NCBI RefSeq assembly: GCF_030407815.1
Contig: NZ_JASDCS010000001.1
Coordinates: 248,001-312,000 of the forward strand
Origin: Psychrobacter sp. APC 3281
GTDB lineage: Bacteria; Pseudomonadota; Gammaproteobacteria; Pseudomonadales; Moraxellaceae
Direction: 5' to 3'
Length of the DNA stretch: 64,000 nt
Program-made: the position numbers and the translations under genes
Notes under the pieces: model-generated
Databases searched by the model: none
Told to the model about the DNA's origin: nothing
Seen by the model: the letters and a program-made list of their open reading frames with translations, nothing else
In this document: positions 46,910 to 56,739 of the stretch, in pieces
Layout: each line of letters starts with the position of its first letter
Numbering within the stretch: the stretch's first letter is position 1

Positions 46910-46984
46910 GTGATCAAATCCATTTAATAAGATGACGTTAATAATAAACATTCTATACCGTTAGCTTATATGATAAGCCATAAA

Positions 46985-47022
46985 AAACCCCAACGTTCAA
47001 TTTGTCTTGAACATCGGGGTTT
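46985..47022. terminator. Terminator after the DASS transporter gene
   Basis: Stem arms AAACCCC and GGGGTTT, continued by GTTCAA/TTGAAC inside, lie between the transporter and hydrolase genes. On the minus strand a T-run follows, fitting termination of the transporter transcript. Confidence 0.8.
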
Positions 47023-47067
47023 CACTTATACTAAGCAGATATGACTAGGATTGTAATGACTACTTGA

Positions 47068-48489
47068 TTATATCAAGAAAAAGTACGCCCATAGCCCGAT
47101 AACGATAGTAGCAATGATATTTAATATGATACCTGTACGAATCATTTCTGTTTGCTTGATCAAACCTGTACCAAACACAATAGCATTTGGCGGTGTGGCA
47201 ACTGGCAACATAAAAGCACACGATGCACCAATACCGATGACCAATACGAGCACCTCATGTGGCAAACCCATCTGCTCTGCAATAGCGGCAAATACAGGCA
47301 CTAACAATGCTGCCGAGGCAGTATTGGAAGCAAATTCTGTCAAGAAAATAATAAATGCTGAGACTGCCATCATCACAATGATAAGTGGTGCAGAAGACAG
47401 CGCAGTTGCTACGGTTTCCCCTAGTACCAAAGACGCCCCAGATACTTTCAAAATTGTCGATAGCGCAATACCACCACCAAACAACATGAGCACACCCCAA
47501 TCCGTATTGTCTGATACTTGCTTCCAAGATACCAATCCTAAGCTTACTACCGCTGCTGCTGCTGATAGTGCAACGATAGCATCAGTGTCCGTAATATCTA
47601 AAGCTGCACCAATCTTTTTGGAAAATATCCAGCTCAATGCCGTAACGATAAAGACGATGATAGTGACGATACGTGGCTTGTTCCAAGCAATCGGTGCATC
47701 ATCAACTAGGACAATGGTACGATTTAGGTTCGGCTTTAGGAACACATACATCGCACCCAACAATAATGGTAACAGTACCAACATCATCGGAATACCAAAC
47801 TTCATCCAGTCTACAAAGGCAATATCGAGCGCCTTTGCGGCAATAGCATTGGGCGGCGAACCAACAATCGTACCTAGACCACCAAGGCTGGCTGAATAAG
47901 CAATACCTAATAGTACAAAGACAAAAGTACCGCGATCTTCTTTACTATCAACTTGCGTTAAAATACCGAGTGCCAATGGGAGCATCATTGCCGTTGTCGC
48001 TGTATTCGATATCCACATGGACAAGAATGCCGTCACACCAAATATCAAAAATACTGCTGTACTGAGCTTGCCGCCCGACAACGATAGAATTTTTAGCGCA
48101 ATCTTTCTATCAAGCTTTTGTACATGTAACGCGGCCGCCAAGGCAAAACCACCAAAGAAGAGATAAATAATGGGACTAGCAAAGCTTTGCAGACCGACTT
48201 CAGCATTAAAATCAGGAATGCCAATTAATGTCCCAACCACAACCACCAAGATCGCAGTGATTGTGACGTGTATCGCCTCAGTGAGCCATAGCACGCCGAT
48301 AAAAAACAGCATTGCTAGCCCTTTGTTAGCACTGACCTCAAATGGCAATACACTATAAATAATAAAACTAATGATTGCCGCAATGGCGACCACGATCAAT
48401 CCTTTTCCCGTTCCCTTTGGGAATGTATCCGTAAATAAATACTCGTTACCATCATCAGGAATATGGCTATCCAGCTTTTTCTCTGACAT
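47068..48489 (-). CDS. SLC13/DASS-family sodium-coupled anion (dicarboxylate) symporter
   Basis: This 473-aa inner membrane protein has about 11-12 helices and the DASS signature elements. These include IYLFFGGFALAAALHVQKLD near 110, SMWISNTATTAMMLPLALGI (first SNT motif), TEFASNTASAALLVPVFAAI (second SNT motif, near 390) and a C-terminal MLPVATPPNAIVFGTG. Family members import succinate, malate, citrate or sulfate with sodium; dicarboxylate is most likely, but a sulfate role cannot be excluded. It starts at ATG 48489 with AAGGATAA upstream. Confidence 0.9.
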   Translation of the reverse strand: MSEKKLDSHIPDDGNEYLFTDTFPKGTGKGLIVVAIAAIISFIIYSVLPFEVSANKGLAMLFFIGVLWLTEAIHVTITAILVVVVGTLIGIPDFNAEVGLQSFASPIIYLFFGGFALAAALHVQKLDRKIALKILSLSGGKLSTAVFLIFGVTAFLSMWISNTATTAMMLPLALGILTQVDSKEDRGTFVFVLLGIAYSASLGGLGTIVGSPPNAIAAKALDIAFVDWMKFGIPMMLVLLPLLLGAMYVFLKPNLNRTIVLVDDAPIAWNKPRIVTIIVFIVTALSWIFSKKIGAALDITDTDAIVALSAAAAVVSLGLVSWKQVSDNTDWGVLMLFGGGIALSTILKVSGASLVLGETVATALSSAPLIIVMMAVSAFIIFLTEFASNTASAALLVPVFAAIAEQMGLPHEVLVLVIGIGASCAFMLPVATPPNAIVFGTGLIKQTEMIRTGIILNIIATIVIGLWAYFFLI

Positions 48490-48879
48490 AAATTATCCTT
48501 ATCGCATCCAAAGTGAGTATGAAGTCAAAATTATTGCAACACACACTTATTATAAGACATCATGATATTCATATAGCGAACATTACGCGCGAAAATATCA
48601 TATCAGAATAACTTATATATGAATACATTTTGATTAATTTTGTTTTTTTAGGATATCTGTTTGATTCGTTAATGATAATCACCTCTCGACTTTGTGAGAT
48701 TTTTCAATAGTAGCTCTCTCACTACTTTGTTCTCACTGCTTTGAATGGACGCCTTGGTTGATAAAAATTACATAAAGCATTCAAACATTCATCATTTGGG
48801 GCTATACAAGTAAAAACCGATACCACATAATTTTAGGGTTAGATAGATAATCATCAATAAAAACAAGAGGAATGACACT
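48490..48879. other. Divergent intergenic region before the small acidic gene
   Basis: The 390 bp are AT-rich. A TGATAATCA stretch near 48672 weakly resembles half of a Fur box. No strong promoter or RNA gene is evident. Confidence 0.4.
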
Positions 48880-49044
48880 ATGACAGATGCAAATAAAACC
48901 GATGCAACCACAAAAATGGCGCCAAAAGACATCAATCAAGATAGTCTGGCCAAAGAAGATCAACAGCGTACTGACGACTCAGCGCTAGATATGATGCAAG
49001 GTATGCATGAGCATGAAGATCATCAAGAAGAAGGCGCAAAATAA
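48880..49044 (+). CDS. Small acidic protein, 54 aa, unknown
   Basis: A short frame from ATG 48880 to TAA 49042-49044 encodes 54 residues rich in Asp, Glu, Gln, Met and His. It begins MTDANKTDATTKMAPKDIN and ends with the His/Glu cluster MHEHEDHQEEGAK. A ribosome binding site (AAGAGG, 9 bp upstream) and a matching terminator 55 bp downstream support it as a real gene. There is no signal peptide or membrane helix. The HEHEDH tail could bind metal. Similar small, disordered proteins are stress-linked in related bacteria, but I do not recognise this one. Confidence 0.75.
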   Translation: MTDANKTDATTKMAPKDINQDSLAKEDQQRTDDSALDMMQGMHEHEDHQEEGAK

Positions 49045-49099
49045 AAGATGGCAGAACGGCAGATAAAGCCAGTTATCTAGTATTAACAGCAAAAATAAG

Positions 49100-49131
49100 A
49101 AGCGCTTGTCATGATGATGAGCGCTTTTTTA
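49100..49131 (+). terminator. Terminator after the small acidic gene
   Basis: Stem AAGCGCT/AGCGCTT with a 13-nt loop, followed by T residues. The hairpin overlaps the last codons of the convergent DUF1275 gene. Confidence 0.78.
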
Positions 49132-49807
49132 GTTTTGTTTCTCTCACCTCTGGCAGATGATCTGAGACATAGTTATATATAAATGCTGCTGTTAGAACGA
49201 TTGCGATGGGTACAAGCAGCGCATCATAGCTAACTTTGGCAAACAAAAAAGCCCCCACTGTACTGCCACCGCAGAAGCAATACCAAATAATGGCTTGAAA
49301 GCCCAATGTCGGCTTACTAATAGAACGACCAGCAAGCCAATTACCAATTGCCGCCCCCATGTCTGAGGTCAGCCCTGTCAAGTGGGTGGTCCGAATGACC
49401 GCCCCACTATAAGTTGCCACCATCGCATTTTGCAGTCCACATGCCATTGCTGCTGCCAATTGTCCGAGATAGTCATGCTGCTGATACAACCAATAGCTAA
49501 CCAACAGTAGTGCTGCTTCTAGATATAGCGCTCGTCCATAACGACGACCGAGTTTCAATGATGTCTGTCCAATGACAAAGCCGCTTAGTATAGCCCCTGC
49601 CAAAAAGGACAGCAACAAGGTACCAATATATAAAATACTACGCGCGTCTGAATGAGCGATTGCCGCTGCAAACAAGCTCACATTGCCCGTGACGTGCGAC
49701 ACTGATAAGTTGGCAAACCCCATTAACGCCGTCGTATTCACGCAACCAGCACTAAAGGCCAATACCGCCCCGCCCCATAGTATCCACTTTGGTAACTTGG
49801 TTATCAT
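49109..49807 (-). CDS. DUF1275 (YoaK) family membrane protein
   Basis: The 232-aa protein has six to seven hydrophobic segments and the DUF1275 features: SAGCVNTTALMGFANLSVSH near 20-40, and ACGLQNAMVATYSGAVIRTT then HLTGLTSDMGAAIGNW near 120-160. The function of this family is unknown. ATG 49807 (MITKLPKWIL) is preferred, since GGACGAGGG lies just upstream; an upstream in-frame start at 49849 has no site. Its final serines are encoded inside the terminator hairpin of the convergent small gene. Confidence 0.86.
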   Translation of the reverse strand: MITKLPKWILWGGAVLAFSAGCVNTTALMGFANLSVSHVTGNVSLFAAAIAHSDARSILYIGTLLLSFLAGAILSGFVIGQTSLKLGRRYGRALYLEAALLLVSYWLYQQHDYLGQLAAAMACGLQNAMVATYSGAVIRTTHLTGLTSDMGAAIGNWLAGRSISKPTLGFQAIIWYCFCGGSTVGAFLFAKVSYDALLVPIAIVLTAAFIYNYVSDHLPEVRETKLKKRSSS

Positions 49808-49868
49808 ATCCCTCGTCCAAAGGCACGCAGCCAAAAAGCACGTAGCCAAAAAGACTCATAGTATAACT

Positions 49869-49898
49869 AGAAAAGACAGCCATTTGGCTGTCTTTTCT
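49869..49898. terminator. Terminator after fabI
   Basis: A perfect 14-bp stem, AGAAAAGACAGCCA with a TT loop, lies about 27 bp after the fabI stop. It is A/T-flanked on both sides. Confidence 0.85.
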
Positions 49899-49924
49899 AT
49901 TATCAAACGAATCATCTATAACAA

Positions 49925-50734
49925 TTACTGTGCTGGTTCATCAAGCATCATCAACTGCTCGCTGATAGCAACTGTATTGAAACCCGCATCAACGAACATA
50001 ATCTCACCTGTGATACCAGATGCCCACGGCGACAATAGGAACAATGCGGCGTTACCTACTTCTGTCTGTGTGATATTGCGTTGTAATGGCGCAATTTTTT
50101 CGCTGATATCGAGCATTTTACGGAAAGATTTGATACCACTAGCCGCTAGCGTGCGGATAGGACCTGCAGATATCGCATTAACACGGATACCTTCACCGCC
50201 CATAGACGTTGCTAAATAACGAACACTGGCTTCTAAACTGGCTTTTGCCATACCCATGACATTATAGTTTGGCAATACTGAAATGCTACCTTCATAAGTC
50301 AGTGTCAACATAGAACCATGGCGCATCGCTAGTAATTCACGAGCCGCTTTAGCCAATGCAACGAAGCTATAGCTAGAGATATCATGCGCGATGTGACTGC
50401 CTTCACGAGTCGTTGCGCTAACAAAATCCCCATCCAACTGATCCATAGGTGCAAAACCAATGGCATGTACCACACCATCAATACCGTCGCCCCAATGAGC
50501 AGTCACTTGCTTAAAGCACGCAGCAATTGACTCATCAGAAGCTACGTCACATTCTAGAACCAAATCTGCTTCAAATTTTTCAGCGGCCATATCGACGCGT
50601 TTTTTGATTTTGTCATTCGGGTAAGTCAGAATTAGTGATGCCCCTTCGCGGTGCAGCGCTTCTGCGATAGCCCAAGCGATAGAGAGTTTACTTGCGATGC
50701 CAGTTACGACAAATCGTTGTCCTTGCAATAGCAT
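49925..50734 (-). CDS. fabI: Enoyl-ACP reductase (NADH), FabI
   Basis: FabI catalyses the last reductive step of each fatty acid elongation cycle. The 269-aa SDR-type protein has the nucleotide-binding [20 protein letters not shown] near 11-30 and the family's Y-x6-K catalytic pair in [20 protein letters not shown] near 155-174. [16 protein letters not shown] follows. The length is normal. It starts at ATG 50734 with AAGGAAAT upstream, after about 520 bp of divergent spacer, and is followed by a terminator, so it is monocistronic. Confidence 0.95.
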   Translation of the reverse strand: MLLQGQRFVVTGIASKLSIAWAIAEALHREGASLILTYPNDKIKKRVDMAAEKFEADLVLECDVASDESIAACFKQVTAHWGDGIDGVVHAIGFAPMDQLDGDFVSATTREGSHIAHDISSYSFVALAKAARELLAMRHGSMLTLTYEGSISVLPNYNVMGMAKASLEASVRYLATSMGGEGIRVNAISAGPIRTLAASGIKSFRKMLDISEKIAPLQRNITQTEVGNAALFLLSPWASGITGEIMFVDAGFNTVAISEQLMMLDEPAQ

Positions 50735-51259
50735 AAGATTTCCTTTTGAATCAATCGAGATGATTTAGAATAAGAATTTATTTAGAGTAATTAGAAGATT
50801 GAGACTACTAAATAGTACAAATGAAAAGATGAGTTATTATACACGAATTAATTTAAGTAAACAGTCGTAAACTGTATTTGGTTCTTGTTATTAGATCGAC
50901 TGATACAAACAACTAATAACGTCAAAATGACTAATAGCAACTTATCACTTGAAGTAGTATCGACAATGAGAGTTTTTCGTGAGTTATTAGATTGCATTTT
51001 AGCATCAACGCTTCAAGATAAAATACTCAGGCTATAGTAGTTTGCTTATTTTATGAAAAAATCGCACTTCGAATATTAACACTACAACCGTTTCGATTAA
51101 GCACCAAACGCTCCTTTATTGATTAAAGACTCAACTGCTAGCCACAGCAGTATGAAGTTCAGCAGATTTCGAGTATAATCACAGCCCTTCCCAGCTTGCA
51201 CAATTTTATAAGAATCCTGACATGATAGGATTCAACGTTAAGCTACACCCACATTTTGG
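50735..51259. promoter_or_regulatory. Long divergent region between fabI and folE
   Basis: About 525 bp, AT-rich. A TATAAT hexamer at 51174-51179 lies about 80 bp before folE but lacks a good -35 box. No coding frame or RNA structure is convincing. Confidence 0.4.
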
Positions 51260-51871
51260 ATGGCTGCCAAACTTATGAGTAACACCCCAATAATAACCCC
51301 AGATTATAAAGAAAGTACCGAATCCTATCGCCAACTGATTGGTTCGACTGGCGAAGACTTAGATCGTCCTGGTTTGTTAGATACGCCTGTACGTGCTGCA
51401 AAAGCATTTGCTCATCTAACCAAAGGCTATCATCAAAGCATTGAAGAGGTGGTCAATGACGCTGTCTTTCCATCAGCCAATCGTGAGCTAGTACTGGTAC
51501 AGAACATTGAGTTTTATTCATTGTGCGAGCATCATATGCTACCGTTCCATGGTGTCGCTCATATCGGCTACCTGCCTGATGGCCAAGTACTGGGGCTGTC
51601 GAAGTTTGCCCGTATCGTCGATATGTTTGCTCGTCGTCTTCAAATCCAAGAAAACTTGAGTGAACAGATCGCACAAACCATCATGGATGTCACGGGCTGT
51701 CGCGGTGTGGCAGTGGTTATGGATGCATCGCATATGTGCATGATGATGCGCGGTGTTAGCAAACAGCATTCAACCACACGAAGTACCGCGATGCTTGGTG
51801 AATATACACACAACAATCAAGCTCGTAACGAGTTTTTGGGTGCCGTCCCTAAGCGTCAACCAGCATTTTAA
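51260..51871 (+). CDS. folE: GTP cyclohydrolase I
   Basis: FolE converts GTP to dihydroneopterin triphosphate, the first step of folate synthesis. The 203-aa protein has [19 protein letters not shown] near 38, the zinc and active-site region [20 protein letters not shown] near 92-111 and [40 protein letters not shown] completes the active site. Cys-95, His-97/98 and Cys-165-equivalents are all present. ATG 51260 has no clear ribosome site; ATG 51275 ([12 protein letters not shown]) is equally likely. A terminator follows at once. Confidence 0.93.
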   Translation: MAAKLMSNTPIITPDYKESTESYRQLIGSTGEDLDRPGLLDTPVRAAKAFAHLTKGYHQSIEEVVNDAVFPSANRELVLVQNIEFYSLCEHHMLPFHGVAHIGYLPDGQVLGLSKFARIVDMFARRLQIQENLSEQIAQTIMDVTGCRGVAVVMDASHMCMMMRGVSKQHSTTRSTAMLGEYTHNNQARNEFLGAVPKRQPAF

Positions 51872-51901
51872 ATGCGGGTCAAACGCTTTAAAGTAATCAC
51901 T

Positions 51902-51931
51902 AAAAAAAGGACGCCGATGCGTCCTTTTTTT
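51902..51931 (+). terminator. Terminator after folE
   Basis: Arms AAAAAAGGACGC and GCGTCCTTTTTT with a CGAT loop lie 30 bp after the stop codon. Confidence 0.88.
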
Positions 51932-51976
51932 ATCTCAGTCATATACAGTAAGGGTATTAATTATAGTGAGTCGATA

Positions 51977-53191
51977 CTAGCTAATTGGAGTAACCTCATC
52001 TATCCAGTTCCCGTAGCCCGCAGCTTCCATCTGTGCAAGTGGAATAAAGCGCAGTGCTGCTGAGTTCATACAGTAACGCTTACCTGTCGGTGCTGGACCA
52101 TCATCGAATACATGACCCACGTGTGAGTCAGCGTAGCGACTACGAATCTCAGTACGCGTCCCAAAGATACCGCGATCTGCTTTTTCGACCACCATATTCG
52201 TGTTCAATGGACGAGTGAAGCTAGGCCAGCCTGTGCCAGACTTGTATTGATCACGAGAAGAAAATAATGGCTCACCAGATACAACGTCTACATACAATCC
52301 AGGCGCTTTATTATCCCAATACTCATTTTTAAAAGCGCGCTCAGTTCCCTCTTGTTGCGTGACTTTATACTGAATGTCACTGAGCGATTTTTTCAGCGTA
52401 TCTTGTGATGGTTTTACAAAGGTCTCTGGATTGAACCCTGTACTTGCTTGGTCGTTTGGCATTTGGCTAGACGTTACTGTCTGTACACTGGCTGCCGTAG
52501 GCTTGAACTGAGTAAAATCAAGTTCATAATCCTTACCATAGACGCTTTCGATAAACTGATAGCGTCCTGAATTGAACGTATAAGCCTTATAACGTATTGG
52601 GTTCTTTTTATAATAGTCTTGATGATACTCTTCAGCAGGATAAAAATTGCCAGCAGGAACAATTTCAATCACGACTGGTTTGTCGTATACGCCAGACGCT
52701 TGCAGCGATTGCTTAGCCGCTTCTGCTATTTGCTTTTCTTGCGCATTATTATAAAAAATCGCTGGACGATACTGTGTACCACGATCAACATATTGGCCTT
52801 GATCGTCAGTGGGATCAGCGATTCTCCATAACGCTTGTACGATACCATTATAAGTGATTTTCGTAGGATCATAGTACACTTGCGCCGCTTCGGTATGACC
52901 AGTGCCACCAGCAGATACCTCTTTATACGTTGGATTTTCGGTATCACCACCGGTATAACCAGAGACCACCTCTACGACGCCAGGGATTTTCTCATAACCT
53001 GCTTCAACACACCAGAAACATCCGCCCGCTACTGTGGCTACTGCCAATCCTGGCGTAGTCGGTGCATATGGGTTAGCGGCAGTTGTGTTCTTTACAGTAG
53101 AGCTGTTTTCAGTTGATGCGCAGCCTGCGTAAATCGCACTACTCGCTATGATAACTAACCCTATAATTCTAGATGGTAATATTCGATTCAT
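51977..53191 (-). CDS. msrAB: Methionine sulfoxide reductase fusion MsrA-MsrB, predicted lipoprotein
   Basis: The 404-aa protein fuses MsrA and MsrB, which reduce the S- and R-forms of methionine sulfoxide. The N-terminus is a lipoprotein signal with lipobox IYAGC near 23, predicting export and membrane anchoring, so it would repair periplasmic proteins. MsrA has its catalytic cysteine in [16 protein letters not shown] near 57. MsrB follows from about residue 265 with [33 protein letters not shown] and the resolving catalytic Cys in [13 protein letters not shown]. The zinc-binding C-x2-C pairs of many MsrB enzymes are missing here. No thioredoxin domain precedes MsrA, unlike Neisseria PilB. 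It stands alone. Confidence 0.94.
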   Translation of the reverse strand: MNRILPSRIIGLVIIASSAIYAGCASTENSSTVKNTTAANPYAPTTPGLAVATVAGGCFWCVEAGYEKIPGVVEVVSGYTGGDTENPTYKEVSAGGTGHTEAAQVYYDPTKITYNGIVQALWRIADPTDDQGQYVDRGTQYRPAIFYNNAQEKQIAEAAKQSLQASGVYDKPVVIEIVPAGNFYPAEEYHQDYYKKNPIRYKAYTFNSGRYQFIESVYGKDYELDFTQFKPTAASVQTVTSSQMPNDQASTGFNPETFVKPSQDTLKKSLSDIQYKVTQQEGTERAFKNEYWDNKAPGLYVDVVSGEPLFSSRDQYKSGTGWPSFTRPLNTNMVVEKADRGIFGTRTEIRSRYADSHVGHVFDDGPAPTGKRYCMNSAALRFIPLAQMEAAGYGNWIDEVTPIS

Positions 53192-53404
53192 AAAAATCTC
53201 CTAAGCGTAATGTCCTTTAGATATCCTAACGCTTTTGTATCACTGAAACATTCCTATACTGTAATATATTTACAGTTTATTAAGATATTTTTTATCAACT
53301 GAGTATAATCACAAGATAAATTAAACGATTATTTGATAACGACCATATATTTTATTATGACTTAACTGTGGAAATAAGACAGAAGCTTTATTAGCTCAAT
53401 GCAT

Positions 53405-53442
53405 TAAAAAAGCCTATCCTCCAAAGAGTAATAGACTTTTTT
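53405..53442 (-). terminator. Terminator after the iron-containing alcohol dehydrogenase gene
   Basis: An 11-bp stem with one mismatch (AAAAAGCCTAT against ATAGACTTTTT) is followed on the minus strand by T residues, about 30 bp after the gene. Confidence 0.7.
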
Positions 53443-53470
53443 ATTTTAATATCATTAGCCCTATCAAAAA

Positions 53471-54775
53471 CTATGACGCTGTTTCATTATTACTATCAGC
53501 ACGTTCATCACTTACCTGCTTAATTTTCGTTAGAATTTCTTTGATTTCAGCTGCTGACAGATAGGTTGGCACGGCATAAGTATCGCTGACCTCTTTTGCA
53601 GCTGCCTTTGCGATATTATCAAAGTCGCTGGTTTGCATACCATTGACAGTTGGATCAATATTTAGATCTGCAATCAAGTCTCTAACTTGGGTGATAAGGT
53701 GATCTGCTATCTCACTATCGCCATTAGCTGCTTGACCATTCTGTACCATACCAGTTCTTTTCGCCAATGCAGCCAGTCTTTTTTTGCTCGCTTTACGATT
53801 GACGTCAAGTACATAAGGCAACACGATGGCATTGGCACGACCATGCGGAATACTATAGTAAGCGCCTAACTGATGTGCGATAGCATGCACATAGCCCAGA
53901 CCTGCTTTATTAAAGGCAATCCCGCCGTAATGAGCGGCGATACCCATCTCTTCTCTTGCTTTTAGATTGCTACCGTCTGTATAAGCTAGTGGTAGATAAT
54001 GCATAACAGATTTTACGGCAGAGGCTGCATAGTAATCTGTCTCTACGCTGGCATTGGCACTCATCCATGCTTCTAAGGCATGGGTCAATACATCAATACC
54101 AGTATCTGCTGTAATATGGGCTGGCATGCCTTTCATGATAACTGGGTCAATTGCTGCGGCTAATGGTACCATTCTTGGATCAATAGACAATGCTTTTTGA
54201 TGCGTTTTATCATCCGATACTACTGCACCAAGTGTCGCCTCTGAACCCGTGCCAGCTGTCGTTGGTACGCAGTATAACGGCGTCGCGGGCTTTCTTGCTT
54301 TAAGAATACCGATTAGCTGCTTTGGCTTGCACTTGTTGCCTTGAGACATAGCTATCATTTTGGCCGCATCGATCACTGAGCCGCCGCCAATGGCTACGAT
54401 AGAGTCACAATTGGCCTCTATAGATTGACGGAGCCCTTCTTCAACTACTTTAAAAGTAGGATCTGGCGTAATACCATCATAGATGTGATAACTGATATTT
54501 TTCGCATCTAGATAATCGGTAACTTTTGCTGGTATGCCCAGTTTGTTGAGCACTGCATCCGTGACAATAAACACATTGGTATTGCCTTCATTGATAAGCA
54601 TATCGCATAGCTCGTCACAGGCAGTCTCGCCAACGAATAACATCGGTCTTCTGATAGGTATCACATAAGACACTGCTTTTAACACCTTGGCCCGAGTTTT
54701 AGCGACAACCAAATAACCAGCATGCTGCAAGCTGTTGTTCTTTACCAATTTAGTAATACTATTTTGTGTTTTCAT
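53471..54775 (-). CDS. Iron-containing alcohol dehydrogenase
   Basis: This 434-aa group III (iron-dependent) alcohol dehydrogenase has the NAD(P) site VAIGGGSVIDAAKMIAMS near 125, the TAGTGSEATLGAVV segment, and metal-ligand regions DVLTHALEAWMSANAS and YVHAIAHQLGAYYSIPHGRA near 300. Substrate range is broad in this family (ethanol, 1,3-propanediol, longer alcohols), so the physiological substrate is unknown. ATG 54775 (MKTQNSITKLV) is preferred, with AAAAAGGA about 11 bp upstream; a start 13 codons earlier is possible. It is monocistronic. Confidence 0.9.
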   Translation of the reverse strand: MKTQNSITKLVKNNSLQHAGYLVVAKTRAKVLKAVSYVIPIRRPMLFVGETACDELCDMLINEGNTNVFIVTDAVLNKLGIPAKVTDYLDAKNISYHIYDGITPDPTFKVVEEGLRQSIEANCDSIVAIGGGSVIDAAKMIAMSQGNKCKPKQLIGILKARKPATPLYCVPTTAGTGSEATLGAVVSDDKTHQKALSIDPRMVPLAAAIDPVIMKGMPAHITADTGIDVLTHALEAWMSANASVETDYYAASAVKSVMHYLPLAYTDGSNLKAREEMGIAAHYGGIAFNKAGLGYVHAIAHQLGAYYSIPHGRANAIVLPYVLDVNRKASKKRLAALAKRTGMVQNGQAANGDSEIADHLITQVRDLIADLNIDPTVNGMQTSDFDNIAKAAAKEVSDTYAVPTYLSAAEIKEILTKIKQVSDERADSNNETAS

Positions 54776-55058
54776 GAGCACAAAAATCCTTTTTAATGAT
54801 GGTTTTAACTGCAATAAAGACCGTTAAAGACCGTTTTTGCCAGCCAGTTAAATATTACTAATTTACGAGCGCCAGAATGTATAAAGATACGCATCACAGC
54901 ATTATAAAATGGGCAGCTCTCTAAAATTATTGTACCACTGCTTTTTTCGTTATGTCGCTATTATTATGAACTGTGATGTGTCAATTTTATACCAAGCCGC
55001 TTATTTTAGTCGCTTAGTTTGATTGATCAATCTAAGTGGCTACAGTAAGTCGTTTAAA
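54776..55058. other. Intergenic region between the alcohol dehydrogenase gene and yejF
   Basis: About 280 bp, AT-rich, upstream of the alcohol dehydrogenase gene and downstream of yejF. A 10-bp direct repeat (AAAGACCGTT, twice) occurs near 54817-54836. No gene or clear terminator is visible. Confidence 0.4.
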
Positions 55059-56738
55059 CTAGTCAGTACTTGCCCTTAATAATTGCTGAGTGTAAGTATG
55101 TTGTGGATGATTGAAAAGATCTTCGGTACGTCCAGATTCTACGCAAGTGCCTTGTTTTAACACCATGATATGCTGACACAGTGCACGTACTACCTTGAGA
55201 TCATGACTAATAAAGACATAACTGATTTCTAGTCTTTCTTGTATTTCACGTAATAAACTAACTACTGTGACCTGTGTGGTACTGTCGAGCGCAGAGGTCG
55301 GCTCATCTAATATAAGTAAGCTTGGTTTTATAATGAGGGCACGCGCCAGTGCCACGCGTTGACGCTGACCACCTGACAGCTCATGCGGATAACGCTGCGC
55401 AAATGCTAAAGGCAAATGTACCGTAGCAAGACTATCTAGCACCGCTTGCTGACGGGCGATTTTTTCCACGCCTTGTACCAGCAATCCCTCTTCCACGATT
55501 TGCATGACCGTCATACGCGGATTAATACTAGCAAATGGATCCTGAAATACCATCTGTATCTGCGCGCGGAAGTTACGTAGCGCTTTTTTGGACAATGCTG
55601 AGATATCTTGATCATTGACCACTATCTGCCCATTCACACCTGCTTGGTTGCTCAGTAGTTGACTAAGCGCCAGTGCAATGGTGGTTTTGCCAGAGCCAGA
55701 CTCACCGACGATACCCAATGCTTGGCCTTTTTGTAGCGTCATATCGACATCTTTGACCGCATCGAACCAGCGCTTGGTACCTCCAAGCAGACCTTTTTCA
55801 ATTGGGAACTGTACGTTAAGACGCGTCACTTCTAATACGATTGATTGTTTATCTGCGTTATCGTCTTCTATGGTTAATGCTTGCCCAAAGTCTTGCTTGA
55901 TAAGTGTGCGGGTATAATCAGCTTTAGGCTGATCAAATACCGCTGACGTTTGACCCTGTTCGATGGTTTGACCTTGGCGCATAACGATGACCTCATCACT
56001 ATAGCGCCTGACCAAATTGAGATCATGACTGATTAATATCATCGCCATATTGTGCTTGCTTTTGAGATCATCTAGTAGCGCTAAAATCTCATGTTGCAAG
56101 GTAACATCGAGCGCAGTCGTTGGCTCATCAGCAATTAAAATATCAGGCTGCTGAGCCAATGCCATCGCAATCATTACTCGCTGACGCTGACCACCTGATA
56201 ACTCATGTGGGTAACGGCTCAACTTGTTAGAAGGATCTGCAATATTGACATCATTTAGCAAAGCAATGCTGGTGTCTCGCCATTGCTTCTTAGGCACGCC
56301 AACTAGACGCAACGATTCAGCGATTTGTTTGGCGACCGTATGTAACGGATTTAATGCGGTCATTGGCTCTTGAAATACCATACCGATACGCTGTCCACGA
56401 ATAGACCGCAGTGCAGCATTACGCGCCTTATCATTCGCTATAGGCAAGGTCGACATGCCTGCCGTATTTGCAAGCTGTACCACACCAGTGATGGTCAAAC
56501 TATCTGGTAACAGCCCTAGTAGCGCAAGACTGGCAATTGACTTGCCAGAGCCTGACTCACCAACGATGGCCAAGGTTTGCCCTTGTCTTAACTCATAAGA
56601 CAGCGCATCGACCAACTGGGTGCCTGTAGTCGTCGTGATAGTTAATCTATCTACAGTTAGCATGAGCTTATCTTGTGCACGATGAAGACTTTCATTTGGC
56701 GCATTGCTGTGCTTAGTGGCGACAATATTTTTAGTCAT
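55059..56738 (-). CDS. yejF: Oligopeptide/microcin C ABC transporter ATP-binding protein YejF (double ATPase)
   Basis: YejF powers the YejABEF importer. The 559-aa protein carries two ABC ATPase domains. The first has Walker A GESGSGKSIASLALLG near 68 and signature HELSGGQRQRVMIAMALAQQ. The second has Walker A GESGSGKTTIALALSQ near 345, the same signature HELSGGQRQRVALARALIIK, and Walker B LLILDEPTSALD. ATG 56738 (MTKNIVATKH) is chosen because it follows the yejE stop by one base; an earlier start at 56768 would overlap yejE. It is the last gene of the unit. Confidence 0.92.
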   Translation of the reverse strand: MTKNIVATKHSNAPNESLHRAQDKLMLTVDRLTITTTTGTQLVDALSYELRQGQTLAIVGESGSGKSIASLALLGLLPDSLTITGVVQLANTAGMSTLPIANDKARNAALRSIRGQRIGMVFQEPMTALNPLHTVAKQIAESLRLVGVPKKQWRDTSIALLNDVNIADPSNKLSRYPHELSGGQRQRVMIAMALAQQPDILIADEPTTALDVTLQHEILALLDDLKSKHNMAMILISHDLNLVRRYSDEVIVMRQGQTIEQGQTSAVFDQPKADYTRTLIKQDFGQALTIEDDNADKQSIVLEVTRLNVQFPIEKGLLGGTKRWFDAVKDVDMTLQKGQALGIVGESGSGKTTIALALSQLLSNQAGVNGQIVVNDQDISALSKKALRNFRAQIQMVFQDPFASINPRMTVMQIVEEGLLVQGVEKIARQQAVLDSLATVHLPLAFAQRYPHELSGGQRQRVALARALIIKPSLLILDEPTSALDSTTQVTVVSLLREIQERLEISYVFISHDLKVVRALCQHIMVLKQGTCVESGRTEDLFNHPQHTYTQQLLRASTD

Positions 56739-56739
56739 A

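Noticed and set aside
47114..47899. Long open frame (261 codons) on the plus strand opposite the DASS transporter
   Set aside because: It is a shadow of the transporter gene, with unnatural composition (many Ile, Asn, Pro, Thr), no ribosome site and no motif.
48660..48690. Possible Fur box (TGATAATCA)
   Set aside because: Only half of the 19-bp palindrome matches, and no iron gene is next to it.
49683..50219. Open frame of 178 codons running across the ends of the DUF1275 and fabI genes
   Set aside because: It spans two well-supported genes and a terminator on the other strand and has no protein-like features.
51171..53315. GAGTATAATCACA present before folE and upstream of msrAB as a shared operator
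   Set aside because: A 13-mer occurring twice in 64 kb of AT-rich DNA is expected by chance, and the orientation relative to the genes differs.
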